64,000 nucleotides of DNA from Deltaproteobacteria bacterium (GCA_016190375.1 JACPQR010000194.1:20606-84605), one strand, 5' to 3'; shown: positions 43,420-55,885, numbered from the stretch's first letter. Notes: generated by a model from the sequence alone, not told the origin. A program made the numbers and translations.

Positions 43420-44048
43420 CCCGTTTTCGCATCGCGGGCCTCGTCAGGGAGGAGAGGATCGCTCCCGGCGCCTGGGACTGGGAGCGCGTCCGTGACCGGC
43501 TCGTGGCCCGCTGCGGCGAGCTGGCTCTGGGCTGGTGTCTGACGGCCCAGCGAATCGGCTCCGGCAGGCGAGGCTCCGCCGGCGGGGCCGTCGTGATCAT
43601 CCGCGTCGCTCCGGAGGAACCGAACATCGAGGCGTGGGGCGAGCTGTACACCTGCGCCGAGCCGCTCGCGCAGGCCCTGAGCGAGGCCCTCGAGACGGAG
43701 GTCGTCGTGGTCGCGTTCGCCGTCGACGACGACTGTGGCGCTCTGGCGCGATTCGACCGGGGCGAAGCGGTCGAGGCCCGTGCCCGCGTGACGGATCCGC
43801 TGACTCTGGCCGCAAGGGCGGTCGGAATCGACGGCCCAGCGCTGCGCGAGCTGATCGAGGGGCGCGGCGGTCGAGACGACTCCGGCACCGGCGACGCCCC
43901 CGGCGCCGAGGAGGAGCCCGAGATAGACGGCGAGGAGTTCGCGGAGCAGGCCTGGCTCGAGCACAAGCGCCGCGAAGCCCAGGCCTGGATGGCGCGCTAC
44001 CGGCAGCTCAAGTCGAAGGGCAACGGGAACGAGAACCCGCAGCCCTGA
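43416..44048 (+). CDS. hypothetical protein (210 aa), coupled to the MerR-type gene
   Basis: A soluble protein with no signal peptide. No family recognised. The central part has strands such as AVVIIRVAPEE and EVVVVAFAVDDD; the C-terminus is acidic and then Lys-rich, ending in a KGNGNENPQP tail. Its ATG overlaps the stop of the MerR-type gene, so the two are co-translated and it may work with that regulator. Confidence 0.78.
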   Translation: MTRFRIAGLVREERIAPGAWDWERVRDRLVARCGELALGWCLTAQRIGSGRRGSAGGAVVIIRVAPEEPNIEAWGELYTCAEPLAQALSEALETEVVVVAFAVDDDCGALARFDRGEAVEARARVTDPLTLAARAVGIDGPALRELIEGRGGRDDSGTGDAPGAEEEPEIDGEEFAEQAWLEHKRREAQAWMARYRQLKSKGNGNENPQP

Positions 44049-44061
44049 CCGCCCGGCTCCC

Positions 44062-44070
44062 TGCTATCCT
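44062..44070 (+). promoter_or_regulatory. extended -10 element before the isochorismatase-like gene
   Basis: TGCTATCCT (TGn plus TATCCT at 44065-44070) ends 7 nt before the ATG at 44078. No Shine-Dalgarno precedes the ATG, fitting a near-leaderless mRNA. Confidence 0.4.
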
Positions 44071-44077
44071 CCCGCCC

Positions 44078-44647
44078 ATGTCCAAGCTGGCACTCACGGC
44101 CGAGCGGTCGGGCCTTCTCGTCATCGACTTCCAGGAGCGCTTGATCCGGGCGATGCCCCCGGAGCGCGCCGAGCGTGCGACGCGAAACACCCTCACGCTC
44201 CTCGAGGCGGCGCGCAGGCTCCGCGTCCCGGTCGTCGTGAGCGAGCAGTATCCCACCGGCCTCGGGCCGACGATCTCGCCCGTCTCCACCGCGCTCGCCG
44301 CCATGGACCCGCCCGTCCTGCCGCTCACCAAGCTCCACTTCTCTGCCATGGGGGACAAGCAGATCCAGGAGCGCGTCGCCGCGATGGCTGTCGACGCCTG
44401 GATCGTCGCCGGGATGGAGACACACGTGTGCGTCTACCAGACGGTGCGGGACCTGGTGGGCTCCGGCTCGGCCGCGCACGTCGTCGCCGACGCGTGCCTC
44501 TCGCGCACCGAGGCGAACTGGGAGCGAGGGCTCGACCTGATGACGCGGGCGGGCGCCGTCGTGACCTCGACGGAGGTCGTCGTCTTCGACCTTCTGAAAC
44601 TGGCCGGCACGGAGGACTTCAAGGCGCTGTCGAAGCTCGTCCGTTGA
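44078..44647 (+). CDS. isochorismatase-like cysteine hydrolase
   Basis: A 189-residue protein of the isochorismatase superfamily. The catalytic triad can be placed at Asp17 (LLVIDFQERL), Lys85 (LTKLHFSAM) and Cys118 (GMETHVCVYQT). Members hydrolyse amides, nicotinamide or isochorismate; this sequence shows no signature that picks one. The ATG at 44078 fits the start of the LLVIDFQ strand. The BrkB-type gene begins 4 bp after its stop. Confidence 0.9.
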   Translation: MSKLALTAERSGLLVIDFQERLIRAMPPERAERATRNTLTLLEAARRLRVPVVVSEQYPTGLGPTISPVSTALAAMDPPVLPLTKLHFSAMGDKQIQERVAAMAVDAWIVAGMETHVCVYQTVRDLVGSGSAAHVVADACLSRTEANWERGLDLMTRAGAVVTSTEVVVFDLLKLAGTEDFKALSKLVR

Positions 44648-44651
44648 CCGA

Positions 44652-45554
44652 ATGCGCCTTCCGACGCTGGACGACGCGCTGCATCTCCTGAGGGACTCGA
44701 TCTACCCGGAATCGGGCGCGGGAGGCCGGCGGCGCTTCGTCGTCGTGCAGCTCGCCCGCCTCATCGTTGTCGTGGTTCGCCAGCTCGCCCGCGATCGCTG
44801 CACGCAGAAGGCCGCCTCCCTCGCCTACCAGTCTGCGGTCTCGCTCGTGCCCATCCTCGTGGTCGCCTTCACCGTCCTTCGGGCGCTACGGGTCTTCGAC
44901 TCCGACGTCGAGTCCCTCGCGTACCTGGCGCAGGGCCTTCTGCCTTCAACCTCGGGGCAGGTCGCCGAGAGCCTCGCCGGCCTTCTCGCGCACGCGGACA
45001 TGGGAGCCGTCGGCGCCGCCGGCATCGGCACCCTCGTGATGACCTCGTTCATGCTCCTTCACTCGGCGGACAAGATCGTCAACGACATCTGGCGGGTGCC
45101 CAAGCACCGGCCGCTCTATGCGAAGTTCATGGTGTTCGTCGTCCTCATGACCATGACGCCGATCCTCCTGTCGGTGTCGGTCCACTTCGGACGCCGCTTC
45201 CTCGACGTGCCCACCGTCGGGCGCTTCCTGGCACCCCTCTTCCTCACGGCGGCCAGCCTGTTCCTGGTCTACCGGCTCCTGCCCGCCACCGGGGTCCGGA
45301 CACGGCCGGCCGTCGTGGCCGCGCTCCTCGCCGCGCTCGTCCTCGAGGGACTCAAGCTCGCGTTCAACCTGTACGCACAGGGCCTGCACCGCGCCTACGA
45401 CGACGTCTACGGCGCGATCGCGTACATCCCGGTCTTCCTGATCTGGCTGTACGTGAGCTGGCTCGTGGTCCTGGGCGGCGTGGAGCTCTCGTATGCGGCC
45501 CAGAATCTGCCGGATCTCTGGGCCGGCGAGGATCGGAAGACGACCACGGAATGA
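44652..45554 (+). CDS. YihY/BrkB-family inner-membrane protein
   Basis: A 300-residue protein with about six membrane helices and the family pattern: CTQKAASLAYQSAVSLVPILVV after an amphipathic N-terminus, then LLHSADKIVNDIWRV, and a final IAYIPVFLIWLYVSWLVVLGGVELSYA. BrkB/YihY proteins are integral membrane proteins of unknown transport or envelope function (the old label ribonuclease BN is wrong for this family). It is 4 bp behind the isochorismatase-like gene, so the two are probably one transcript. Confidence 0.9.
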   Translation: MRLPTLDDALHLLRDSIYPESGAGGRRRFVVVQLARLIVVVVRQLARDRCTQKAASLAYQSAVSLVPILVVAFTVLRALRVFDSDVESLAYLAQGLLPSTSGQVAESLAGLLAHADMGAVGAAGIGTLVMTSFMLLHSADKIVNDIWRVPKHRPLYAKFMVFVVLMTMTPILLSVSVHFGRRFLDVPTVGRFLAPLFLTAASLFLVYRLLPATGVRTRPAVVAALLAALVLEGLKLAFNLYAQGLHRAYDDVYGAIAYIPVFLIWLYVSWLVVLGGVELSYAAQNLPDLWAGEDRKTTTE

Positions 45555-45584
45555 CTTTCTGTCCTTGTTTGTTGTCGGAATGTC

Positions 45585-45597
45585 AGTCAAGGTGACT
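45585..45597. promoter_or_regulatory. dyad directly upstream of the NtrC-type regulator start
   Basis: AGTCA-AGG-TGACT is a perfect 5-bp dyad with a 3-nt centre. It ends 2 nt before the ATG at 45600, within an AT-richer stretch (45551-45600). It could be an autoregulatory operator, or could block the ribosome-binding region in RNA, which otherwise shows only AAGGTG. Confidence 0.35.
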
Positions 45598-45599
45598 CA

Positions 45600-46991
<1,392 letters not shown>

Positions 46992-47046
46992 CTTGCAGCC
47001 GAGCCCGGGGGTAAGCTCCCGCCACCCTAGCGACAGGAGCCCCATC

Positions 47047-48141
47047 ATGACGAACCATCGCGTGATCAACTTCAACGCCGGTCCCGCCGCCCTTCCCGTC
47101 GCCGCCCTGGAGCGCGCGCGAGACGAGATGCTCGACTTCGCGAATAGCGGGATGTCCGTGATGGAGCACAGCCACCGGGGCAAGGAGTACGGGGCCGTGC
47201 ACGAGGAGGCGGTCTCGCTCCTGCGCAAGCTCCTCGACGTGCCCGAGGACTACCACGTCCTCTTCTTGCAGGGCGGCGCGTCGCAGCAGTTCGCGATGGT
47301 CCCGATGAACCTCTTGCCCGTCGGCAGGAGCGCCGACTACGTCCTGACCGGCGCGTGGTCGGAGAAGGCGCTGGCCGAGGCGAAGCTCGTCGGAACGACT
47401 CGCGTCGCGGCCACGACGGCGAAGGAGGGCAAGTACACGCGCGTCCCGACCCAGCGCGAGCTGGAGCTCGACGGCGGCGCGGCGTACGTCCACATCACGA
47501 GCAACAATACGATCTTCGGCACGCAGTGGTTCTACGTCCCGGAGACCGGTACCGTGCCCCTCGCCGCGGACATGTCGAGCGACTTCCTGTGGCGCAAGTT
47601 CGACGTCCGGCGCTTCGGCCTCGTCTACGCCGGAGCTCAGAAGAACGTCGGGCCGAGCGGTGTCGTGGTCGTCATCGTCAGGAAGGACCTCGTCGAGGCG
47701 GGCCGCAAGGACATCCCCAAGATCTTCCGCTACGCGACCCATGCGGCGGACAACTCCCTGTACAACACGCCGCCGACGTTCTCGATCTACATGATCCGCA
47801 ACGTCCTCTCCCTCACCGCCGAGGCTGGAGGGCTCGAAGGGGTCGAGAAGACCAACCGGGAGAAGGGCCGCGTCCTTTACGGCTGCATCGACAAGCTCGC
47901 TGCCTTCTATCGCTGCCCGGTCGAGGTGGGCAGCCGCTCGCTCATGAACGTGGTCTTCCGGTTGCCGACCCCGGAGCTCGAGGAGCGGTTCGTGGCCGAG
48001 GCGAAGAAGGCGGGGATGGTCGGCCTGAAGGGCCACCGCAGCGTCGGCGGGATCCGCGCCTCCATCTACAACGCCGTGGGCCTCGACGCGGTGCGGACGC
48101 TCGTCTCCTTCATGGAGAGCTTCGCCGCGAAGAACGGGTAG
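47047..48141 (+). CDS. serC: phosphoserine aminotransferase
   Basis: A 364-residue PLP enzyme that converts 3-phosphohydroxypyruvate to phosphoserine in serine synthesis and also acts in pyridoxal phosphate synthesis. It has the family start NFNAGPAALP, SGMSVMEHSHRGKEY near residue 35, LFLQGGASQQFAMVPMNLL near residue 75 and the PLP-binding Lys199 in AGAQKNVGPSG. The ATG at 47047 has AGGAG upstream; an in-frame ATG at 46993 would add 18 unlikely residues. Length and motifs are normal. 294 bp without a gene follow, ending in the type II secretion promoter. Confidence 0.97.
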   Translation: MTNHRVINFNAGPAALPVAALERARDEMLDFANSGMSVMEHSHRGKEYGAVHEEAVSLLRKLLDVPEDYHVLFLQGGASQQFAMVPMNLLPVGRSADYVLTGAWSEKALAEAKLVGTTRVAATTAKEGKYTRVPTQRELELDGGAAYVHITSNNTIFGTQWFYVPETGTVPLAADMSSDFLWRKFDVRRFGLVYAGAQKNVGPSGVVVVIVRKDLVEAGRKDIPKIFRYATHAADNSLYNTPPTFSIYMIRNVLSLTAEAGGLEGVEKTNREKGRVLYGCIDKLAAFYRCPVEVGSRSLMNVVFRLPTPELEERFVAEAKKAGMVGLKGHRSVGGIRASIYNAVGLDAVRTLVSFMESFAAKNG

Positions 48142-48390
48142 TGCCGTCTCCAGGAGCGGGACCTGCGTTGCGCATCGCCAGAAGGGGAGCCGAGCAGACG
48201 CTCGAGTATCGGATCCGCTGAGCCGAGAACCTCGCATCCGATCCAGGCGGCACTGTCAGAATGTCCAGCCACCCCGCGGGGATTGCCAGCTTGTCGAGCG
48301 AAGGGCGCCCCCACCGAGCGGGCGACCCGGGTCAGGACCTCAGCCCCGCGAGATCACACGTTTTTTTGACCGTTGACGAGGGGCGCCGCG

Positions 48391-48406
48391 TGGCATAACG
48401 GTTGCT
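48391..48406 (+). promoter_or_regulatory. sigma54 (-24/-12) promoter of the type II secretion operon
   Basis: TGGCATAACGGTTGCT fits the sigma54 consensus TGGCAC-N5-TTGCW: the GG and GC pairs have the exact 10-nt spacing, and only positions 6 and 7 differ from the fullest form of the consensus. Predicted transcription starts near 48417, 19 nt before the gspC ATG. The 48142-48390 stretch upstream has no gene and could hold activator sites; it includes a CCCCGCGGGG palindrome (48272-48281) and a run of seven T (48361-48367). Confidence 0.6.
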
Positions 48407-48435
48407 GGCTCGGAGATCGGTATCAGGCCCGTTCC

Positions 48436-49401
48436 ATGGTCTTTCGTCGCTACTTCTGGGTGTTCGCTCTGGCCGCTCTCGCGGGGGTCGCCTACTTCCT
48501 CGCCTCCGGCGCCAGCCAGCTTCTCGGCAGCGCGCTTCTGGGGAGCCCGTCGACCGACTCGGCCCCGGCGCTGACCCAGGCGCGGCCGCGGATCCCGCCA
48601 CGGATCCACCGCCGCAAGGACACCCACGCGATCCTCTCGCGAAACATCTTCGACTCGGAGGTAGGGTCGCTCGTCGCAACGGCTTCGACCATCTCGCCTG
48701 GCGACACGGCCGCCTCGCCTGCCGATGCCCATCCGCCCCGCTGCGACGGGCAGTTCAAGCTGGTCTCGACGGTGGTCTCCGACGATCCGTCCTGGTCCTT
48801 CGCCGCCATCGGCGCGGGCGGCAAGACCATGCTCTACCGCGTCGGGGGCCGGGTGGAGACGAGCGAGGTGACCCGGATCACCTGGCGCTACGCCTTCCTT
48901 CGCCCGACGGGAGGCAGCGATTGCTACATCGGCATGTTCGAGCCGCCCGAGCAGGCAGGTAGCTCGCGGGTCGCCGCCGCCACGACGGCGTCACCGACGA
49001 CGATCGCGTCGTCCGCGACCTCGCTCACGGGCAACAGCGAGCTCGACTCGGCGATCGAGTCGGGAGTCCAGAAGGTCAGCGAGAGCGAGTACAACGTGGA
49101 CAGGTCGCTGGTCGACCGCCTGCTCGAGAACCAGGCCTCGCTGATGCGCTCCGCGCGGATTCTGCCCCACGAGGATAACGGCGCGGTCACGGGCTTCAAG
49201 ATCTACGGCGTCCGCCGCAACAGCCTGCTGGGCAAGATCGGGCTGCAGAACGGCGACATCGTCCACTCCATCAACGGCTACGACATGACGAGCCCCGACA
49301 AGGCGCTGGAAGCGTATGCGCGCTTGCGGAACGCGGACCGGCTGACGGTCAGCGTCACCAGACGAGGTCAGCGCACGAACATGGACTACAACATCCGATG
49401 A
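48436..49401 (+). CDS. gspC: type II secretion protein GspC
   Basis: A 321-residue inner-membrane protein that links the inner-membrane platform to the secretin. One N-terminal membrane helix (YFWVFALAALAGVAYFLA), then the HR domain (about 60-160, AILSRNIFDSEVGS), a Ser/Thr/Ala-rich spacer and a C-terminal PDZ domain (about 250-320, FKIYGVRRNSLLGKIGLQNGD, GYDMTSPDKALEAY). The ATG at 48436 gives the normal short cytoplasmic leader; an in-frame ATG at 48373 lies upstream of the predicted transcription start. It is the first gene of the operon and overlaps gspD (ATGA). Confidence 0.93.
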   Translation: MVFRRYFWVFALAALAGVAYFLASGASQLLGSALLGSPSTDSAPALTQARPRIPPRIHRRKDTHAILSRNIFDSEVGSLVATASTISPGDTAASPADAHPPRCDGQFKLVSTVVSDDPSWSFAAIGAGGKTMLYRVGGRVETSEVTRITWRYAFLRPTGGSDCYIGMFEPPEQAGSSRVAAATTASPTTIASSATSLTGNSELDSAIESGVQKVSESEYNVDRSLVDRLLENQASLMRSARILPHEDNGAVTGFKIYGVRRNSLLGKIGLQNGDIVHSINGYDMTSPDKALEAYARLRNADRLTVSVTRRGQRTNMDYNIR

Positions 49402-52084
49402 ACGCCAGGAGGATCACCCTCTGCTCCTTCCTCGTGGCTCTCGGCGCGCTCGGGGCCGTCGCACCCGCGTTCGCCCAGGACGAGCAGCCGCCTCCTCCAG
49501 CGGTCCCTGCGCCGCCGGGCTACCCGCCGTCGTACCGGCCCGGCTATCCGCCAGGTTACCCGCCAGGCTATCCGGGCAAGGTGCCAACGACGCCGGTCCG
49601 CCCGACCCGTCCTCCGCGCCGCCCGGGCGCCGACGAGGGTGAAGCGGGCGAGCCCGGCCGTCCTCCCGTCGCGCGGCCCCCCACGCCGGCTCCCGCGCCC
49701 GGCCGACCGCCCGCGGCTCAGCCGGAGCAGGTCGGTACCGGAGAGGGGGCGCCGTCCGAGTTCGAGACCGGCATCGATTTCCGCCGGCAGAGCGGCCCCG
49801 TGTACTTCAACCTCGAGGACGCGGATCTCCCCGATCTCGTTCGAGCAATCACGGAGATCACGGGCCGGCGCTTCATCATCGGCGGCAAGGTGCGGAGCAT
49901 AAAGGCGACGATCTACGCGCCGACGAAGGTGAGCCCGGGCGAGGCGTACCGCGCGTTCCTGTCGGCCCTCGACGCCAACGGGCTGACGGTCGTTCCGTCG
50001 GGACGCTACCTGAAGATCATGGAGACCGCGGGCAGCGCGAACGTGCCCTTGCCCCTGTATCGCGACGGCGAGGTCACGCCCGCCGAGGACCGGATGGTCA
50101 CCCGGGTCCATCGGCTGAGCCACGTCGGCGCCGAGGACATCAGCGAGGTGCTCGGCCGCTTCAAGTCGCGTGACGGCGACGTGACGGTCTACGCGCCCAC
50201 CAACACGCTCATCCTCACGGATACGGCCGCCAACATCCGGCGCTTGCTCTCCCTGGTCGAGGAGCTCGACGTCGCGGCGTCGGGCGAGCAGATCTGGGTC
50301 GAGCCCGTGCACTACGCTTCGGCGAGCGATCTGGCCGAGAAGCTGCTCGAGATATTCGAGGCGGCCGGCGGAGCGACGCAGACCAAGGCCGCGAGGCCCG
50401 CGCGGCGTCCGCCGACCAAGGTCGGGACCACGACCTCGCCATCGACCGCCTCGAGCGGACCGGCGACCGTGGGTACGGGGCAGTCCGAGAGCCGGCTATC
50501 GAAGATCATCCCAGACGATCGGACCAACACGCTCATCATCGTCGCGACCGAGCGCGCGTACCTGCGCATCCTCGAGCTGATCCGGCGCCTCGACGTGCCC
50601 CTCGCAGGAGAAGGCGAGATCCACGTCGAGTACCTGCAGAACGCGGACGCGGAGGAGCTCGCCGGGGTCATCCAGACGATCACGGGCGGCGCGGGAGGGG
50701 CACGCCGAGCGGCGCGTCGCCGGGAGGGCGGCGCGGCCGCGGGTGCTGGCGCGTCGGGCGGCGCGGCGGCGCAGGGCGAGGGCGACGTCTTCGAGGGCGC
50801 CGTCCAGGTCACGGCCGACAAGGCGACCAACTCGCTCGTCATCCTCTCGTCCCTGCGCGACTACACGTCGCTGCGCCAGGTCATCCAGCGGCTCGACATC
50901 CCGAGGCGCCAGGTGTTCGTCGAGGCGGCGCTCATGGAGGTCAGCCAGTCGCGGCTGAACACCCTCGGGCTCGCCTTCCACGGCGGGCTGCCCGTCGACG
51001 TGGACGTCAATGGGACGACCGGCGACCCGGCGATCGGTTTCACCGGGACCGCCTATCCCACGTCCTCGCTGCCGTTCAGCTCCGTGAGGATCGACCCGAC
51101 CGCGCTCACGGGGCTGGCGGCCGGGCTCCTGGGGCCCGAGATCGAGGGCGCCGAGCAGAGCATCGGCTTCTCGCTCCCCGCGTTCGGTGTGATCCTGCAG
51201 GCCCTGCAGACGAACAACGACGTCAACGTCATCTCGACGCCCCACATCCTGGCGACGGACAACGTCGAGGCGCAGATCACGGTCGGTCAGAACGTCCCCG
51301 TCCAGCAAGGGTTCGCGGGGCTCGCCGCGGCGGCGCAGCAGGCGGGGCAGCAGGGTGGGCTCGGCGGCCTCGGGGGCCTCCTGCCCCAGGTCAACGTCCA
51401 GCGCCAGAACGTCGGCCTGACGCTCAAGCTCACGCCACACGTCAACGAGTCGCAGCAGGTCCGGCTCGAGCTCAGCGTGGAGCTGTCGGAGGTGCAGGGC
51501 GCCGGTGGCGTCAACCCGATCATCTCCCAGCGCACCGCCAACACTCAGGTCGTCGTCCGCGACCAGCAGACGATCGTGATCGGCGGCCTCGTGCGCGACA
51601 TCGAGGCGAACACCGAGGACAAGGTCCCCATACTGGGCGACCTGCCGGTGCTCGGCTACCTGTTCCGGCGAAACCAATCCCGGCGCGAGAAGCAGAACCT
51701 GCTGATCATCCTGACGCCCTACATCATCCGGGACGCGTCGGACCTGAGGACCATCTTCCAGCGCAAGATGCAGGAGCGTCGTGAGTTCATCGAGCGCTAC
51801 ACGGCGTTCGCGAACCGCGAGCCGGCGATCGAGATCGACTACTCGAGGACCAACGGCCTGCTCGAGGAGATCAACCGCGCCTTCGTCGAGGCCGTCGCCG
51901 AGGATGCGCTGATCCGCGAGGCCGCGAGCCGCGCGCCGCCCGAGCACGTCCCCGGTCAGCCAATCGAGCTGCCCCGCACTTCGGGCGGGGCCGGCGGCGA
52001 GGGCGAGGGCGAAGGCGAGCCGCCGGAGACGTTCCCCGAACCGCCCACGATCGAGCAACCAGAGTCGGATTCCGGGGGAGGTGA

Positions 52085-52088
<4 letters not shown>
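49398..52088 (+). CDS. gspD: type II secretion secretin GspD
   Basis: An 896-residue outer-membrane channel protein. Signal peptide (about 1-23), then a long Pro/Gly-rich linker with GYPPGYPPGYPG-type repeats (about 30-110), which is unusual for a secretin. The N0 domain (YFNLEDADLPDLVRAITEITGRRF) and three N1-N3 repeats follow (RVHRLSHVGAEDISEVLG and others), with a 35-residue Gly/Ala-rich insertion near 430-460. The secretin core has TPHILATDNVEAQITVGQNVPV and GGLVRDIEANTEDKVPILGDLPVLGYLFR. The C-terminal ~110 residues extend beyond the core and end in a Gly/Glu/Pro-rich tail. The ATG overlaps gspC and the 3' end overlaps gspE. Confidence 0.95.
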
Positions 52089-53815
<1,727 letters not shown>

Positions 53816-53824
53816 GAGCCCGGG

Positions 53825-55054
53825 ATGGCCGTCTTCGAGTATCGCGGGATCACGGCGGCCGGCAAGGCCGTCCACGGAGTCCGCGACGCGTCCGATCCGA
53901 AGTCGCTCAAGGCGCTGCTCCGCAAGGACGGGGTCTTCCTGACCGAGGTCCTCGAGGAGGCGGCCGCGAAGGCCCGGCGCGCGCGTGAGGTCAACATCGG
54001 CGCGTTCTTCCGGCGGATCTCGCAGATGGACGTGGCGGTCGCGACCAGGCAGCTCGCGACGCTCATGGGAGCCGGGATCACGCTGGTCGAAGCCCTCGGC
54101 GCCGTGATCGACCAGCTCGACAACCCGGAGTTCAAGCGCGTCTTCACCGCGGTCCGGACTCGGGTCACGGAGGGCTCGAGCTTCGCGGAGGCGCTGAGCG
54201 CCCACCCGCGTCTGTTCCCCGGCATCTACGTGAACATGGTCGCTGCCGGAGAGGCCTCCGGCACGCTCGAGATCGTCCTCGGACGGCTCGCCGACTTCGG
54301 CGAGAGCCAGACCAAGCTCCGCCAGAAGGTCATCTCCGCGATGGCCTACCCGATCTTCATGATGGTGATCGGCGTCATCATCATCACGATCATGATGATC
54401 GTGGTCGTCCCGAAGGTCACCGGGATCTTCGAGGACTTCAACAAGGCGCTGCCCTGGTACACCCAGATGCTGATCTTCATCTCGGGCGTCGTCTCGAGCT
54501 GGGTGTTCTGGGTGATCTTCATCCCGGTGGCCGTGGGCACGGTTCTCTTCTTCAGGAGCTGGGCCCGCACCAAGCCCGGTCGCGAGAAGGTCGATCGGTT
54601 CCTCCTCTGGGCGCCTCTGTTCGGGCCCATCGTCCGCAACCTCGCCATCTCCAGGTTCGCCCAGACGCTCTCGACCCTGCTCGCCAGCGGCGTTCCGCTG
54701 CTCAAGGCGCTGGAGATCACGAGGAACGTCCTCGCCAACGTCGTCCTCGAGGCCGTCGTGGAGGAGGCCGCGGGCTCGATCCGCGAGGGCGAGAGCATCG
54801 CCGAGCCGCTCAAGCGCAGCGGCCGCTTCCCGCCGATGGTGACCCACATGATCGCGATCGGCGAGCGAAGCGGCCAGCTCGAGTCCATGCTCGGCAACGT
54901 CGCCCGCTTCTACGAGGGCCAGGTCGAGGCGCGGTTGTCGATCCTGACCTCGCTCCTCGAGCCCCTCATGATCCTGCTCATGGGGGGCATGGCGGGCGGG
55001 ATCGCTTTCTCGATTCTCATGCCGATCCTCCAGCTCAACGAGTTCGTGCAGTGA
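53825..55054 (+). CDS. gspF: type II secretion inner-membrane protein GspF
   Basis: A 409-residue polytopic platform protein with two repeated T2SSF domains (about 70-195 and 275-395) and three membrane helices (about 175-200, 220-245, 375-400). Motifs such as RQLATLMGAGITLVEAL and RFAQTLSTLLASGVPLLKAL begin the two domains. AGGAG lies before the ATG, 9 bp after gspE. Normal length. Confidence 0.95.
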   Translation: MAVFEYRGITAAGKAVHGVRDASDPKSLKALLRKDGVFLTEVLEEAAAKARRAREVNIGAFFRRISQMDVAVATRQLATLMGAGITLVEALGAVIDQLDNPEFKRVFTAVRTRVTEGSSFAEALSAHPRLFPGIYVNMVAAGEASGTLEIVLGRLADFGESQTKLRQKVISAMAYPIFMMVIGVIIITIMMIVVVPKVTGIFEDFNKALPWYTQMLIFISGVVSSWVFWVIFIPVAVGTVLFFRSWARTKPGREKVDRFLLWAPLFGPIVRNLAISRFAQTLSTLLASGVPLLKALEITRNVLANVVLEAVVEEAAGSIREGESIAEPLKRSGRFPPMVTHMIAIGERSGQLESMLGNVARFYEGQVEARLSILTSLLEPLMILLMGGMAGGIAFSILMPILQLNEFVQ

Positions 55055-55479
55055 GCATGGGCAAGAGGCGTCACAGAAGCGGAATCGTCATCCCCTGGGA
55101 GCGCGGAAGCGCCGTATGGGGCGTCCTGCAGGGCCGCTGGGTACGCAGCCTCGCGCTCGCGACCGGGATCGTCCTGGGTTTCTGGTGGATCTTCCGCCAT
55201 GACGATAACCAGGCCCGCGTTCGCGAGACGCGGGCGGCCGTCTCGGAGCTATCGAGGGCCGTCGGCGCCTTCCGGGCGGACACCGGGCGCTGCCCGACGA
55301 CCCTCGCGGAGGTCGCGCGCCCGTCGGATGCAGCGAGCGCCTATCTTCGCGAGATCCCGCGCGACGGCTGGGGGCGTCGGTTCAGCATGATCTGTCCGGG
55401 TCGCAGGAACCCAGACTCGGCTGACATCCGATCGATGGGGCCGGACGGGACATGGTTCGGAATGGACGAGATCGACTAA
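55051..55479 (+). CDS. GspG-like protein without a prepilin cleavage site
   Basis: A 142-residue protein (GTG at 55051 overlapping the gspF stop, or ATG at 55057). The C-terminal ~80 residues follow the major-pseudopilin pattern: a helix, then DTGRCPTTLAEVA, YLREIPRDGWGRRFSMICPG and SMGPDGTWFG, parallel to the next gene's GspG. The N-terminus differs. Instead of G-FTLIE it has basic residues and a single membrane segment (LALATGIVLGFWWIF) without Gly-1 or Glu5, so it cannot be a normal prepilin substrate. It may be an anchored minor pseudopilin-like component or chaperone. Position between gspF and gspG supports a role in secretion. Confidence 0.8.
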   Translation: MSMGKRRHRSGIVIPWERGSAVWGVLQGRWVRSLALATGIVLGFWWIFRHDDNQARVRETRAAVSELSRAVGAFRADTGRCPTTLAEVARPSDAASAYLREIPRDGWGRRFSMICPGRRNPDSADIRSMGPDGTWFGMDEID

Positions 55480-55498
55480 TCGGTTGAGGAGAAGTCAG

Positions 55499-55885
55499 AT
55501 GGAGCGAAGAGCACGATCGAGGGCATACGGGTTGACGGCGAGCCAAGCTGCTCGCCAGGGGGGCATGACCCTCACCGAGATCATGGTGGTGGTCATCATC
55601 ATGGCGCTGATCGCCACGGGCGTCGCGCTGGCGGTCTTGCCTCGGCTCAAGGAGGCCAAGATCAAGGCGACCCGAGCGGACATCCGGGTGGTCCAGTCCG
55701 CGGCGACGCTATGGCTGGCGGACAACAACGGCTGCCCGACCATCGACCAGCTCGGCCTGAGCCGCGGTGCACGGACGAAGGACGCCTGGGACAACGACTT
55801 CATCATCAACTGCGAGGCCGACGAGCCCATGGTCGCCTCGACGGGACCGGACGGGGAGCAGGGGACGGATGACGACATCCAGTGA
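55499..55885 (+). CDS. gspG: major pseudopilin GspG
   Basis: A 128-residue prepilin with the cleavage site GG-MTLTEIM after a 22-residue leader and Glu5 in place. The hydrophobic stem (VVVIIMALIATGVALAV) and the C-terminal motif (GCPTIDQLGL, KDAWDNDFIINC, STGPDGEQGTDDD) are typical; the last Asp-rich part provides the calcium site of the family. Gly-1 is followed by Met rather than Phe at +1, which is tolerated. Start at ATG 55499, with GAGGAGA upstream; the frame is open farther upstream to a TTG at 55484. It overlaps gspH by 17 bp. Confidence 0.94.
   Translation: MERRARSRAYGLTASQAARQGGMTLTEIMVVVIIMALIATGVALAVLPRLKEAKIKATRADIRVVQSAATLWLADNNGCPTIDQLGLSRGARTKDAWDNDFIINCEADEPMVASTGPDGEQGTDDDIQ

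Noticed and set aside
48361..48367. Run of seven T as an intrinsic terminator for serC
   Set aside because: No stable GC stem ends immediately before it; the preceding sequence gives only weak pairing.
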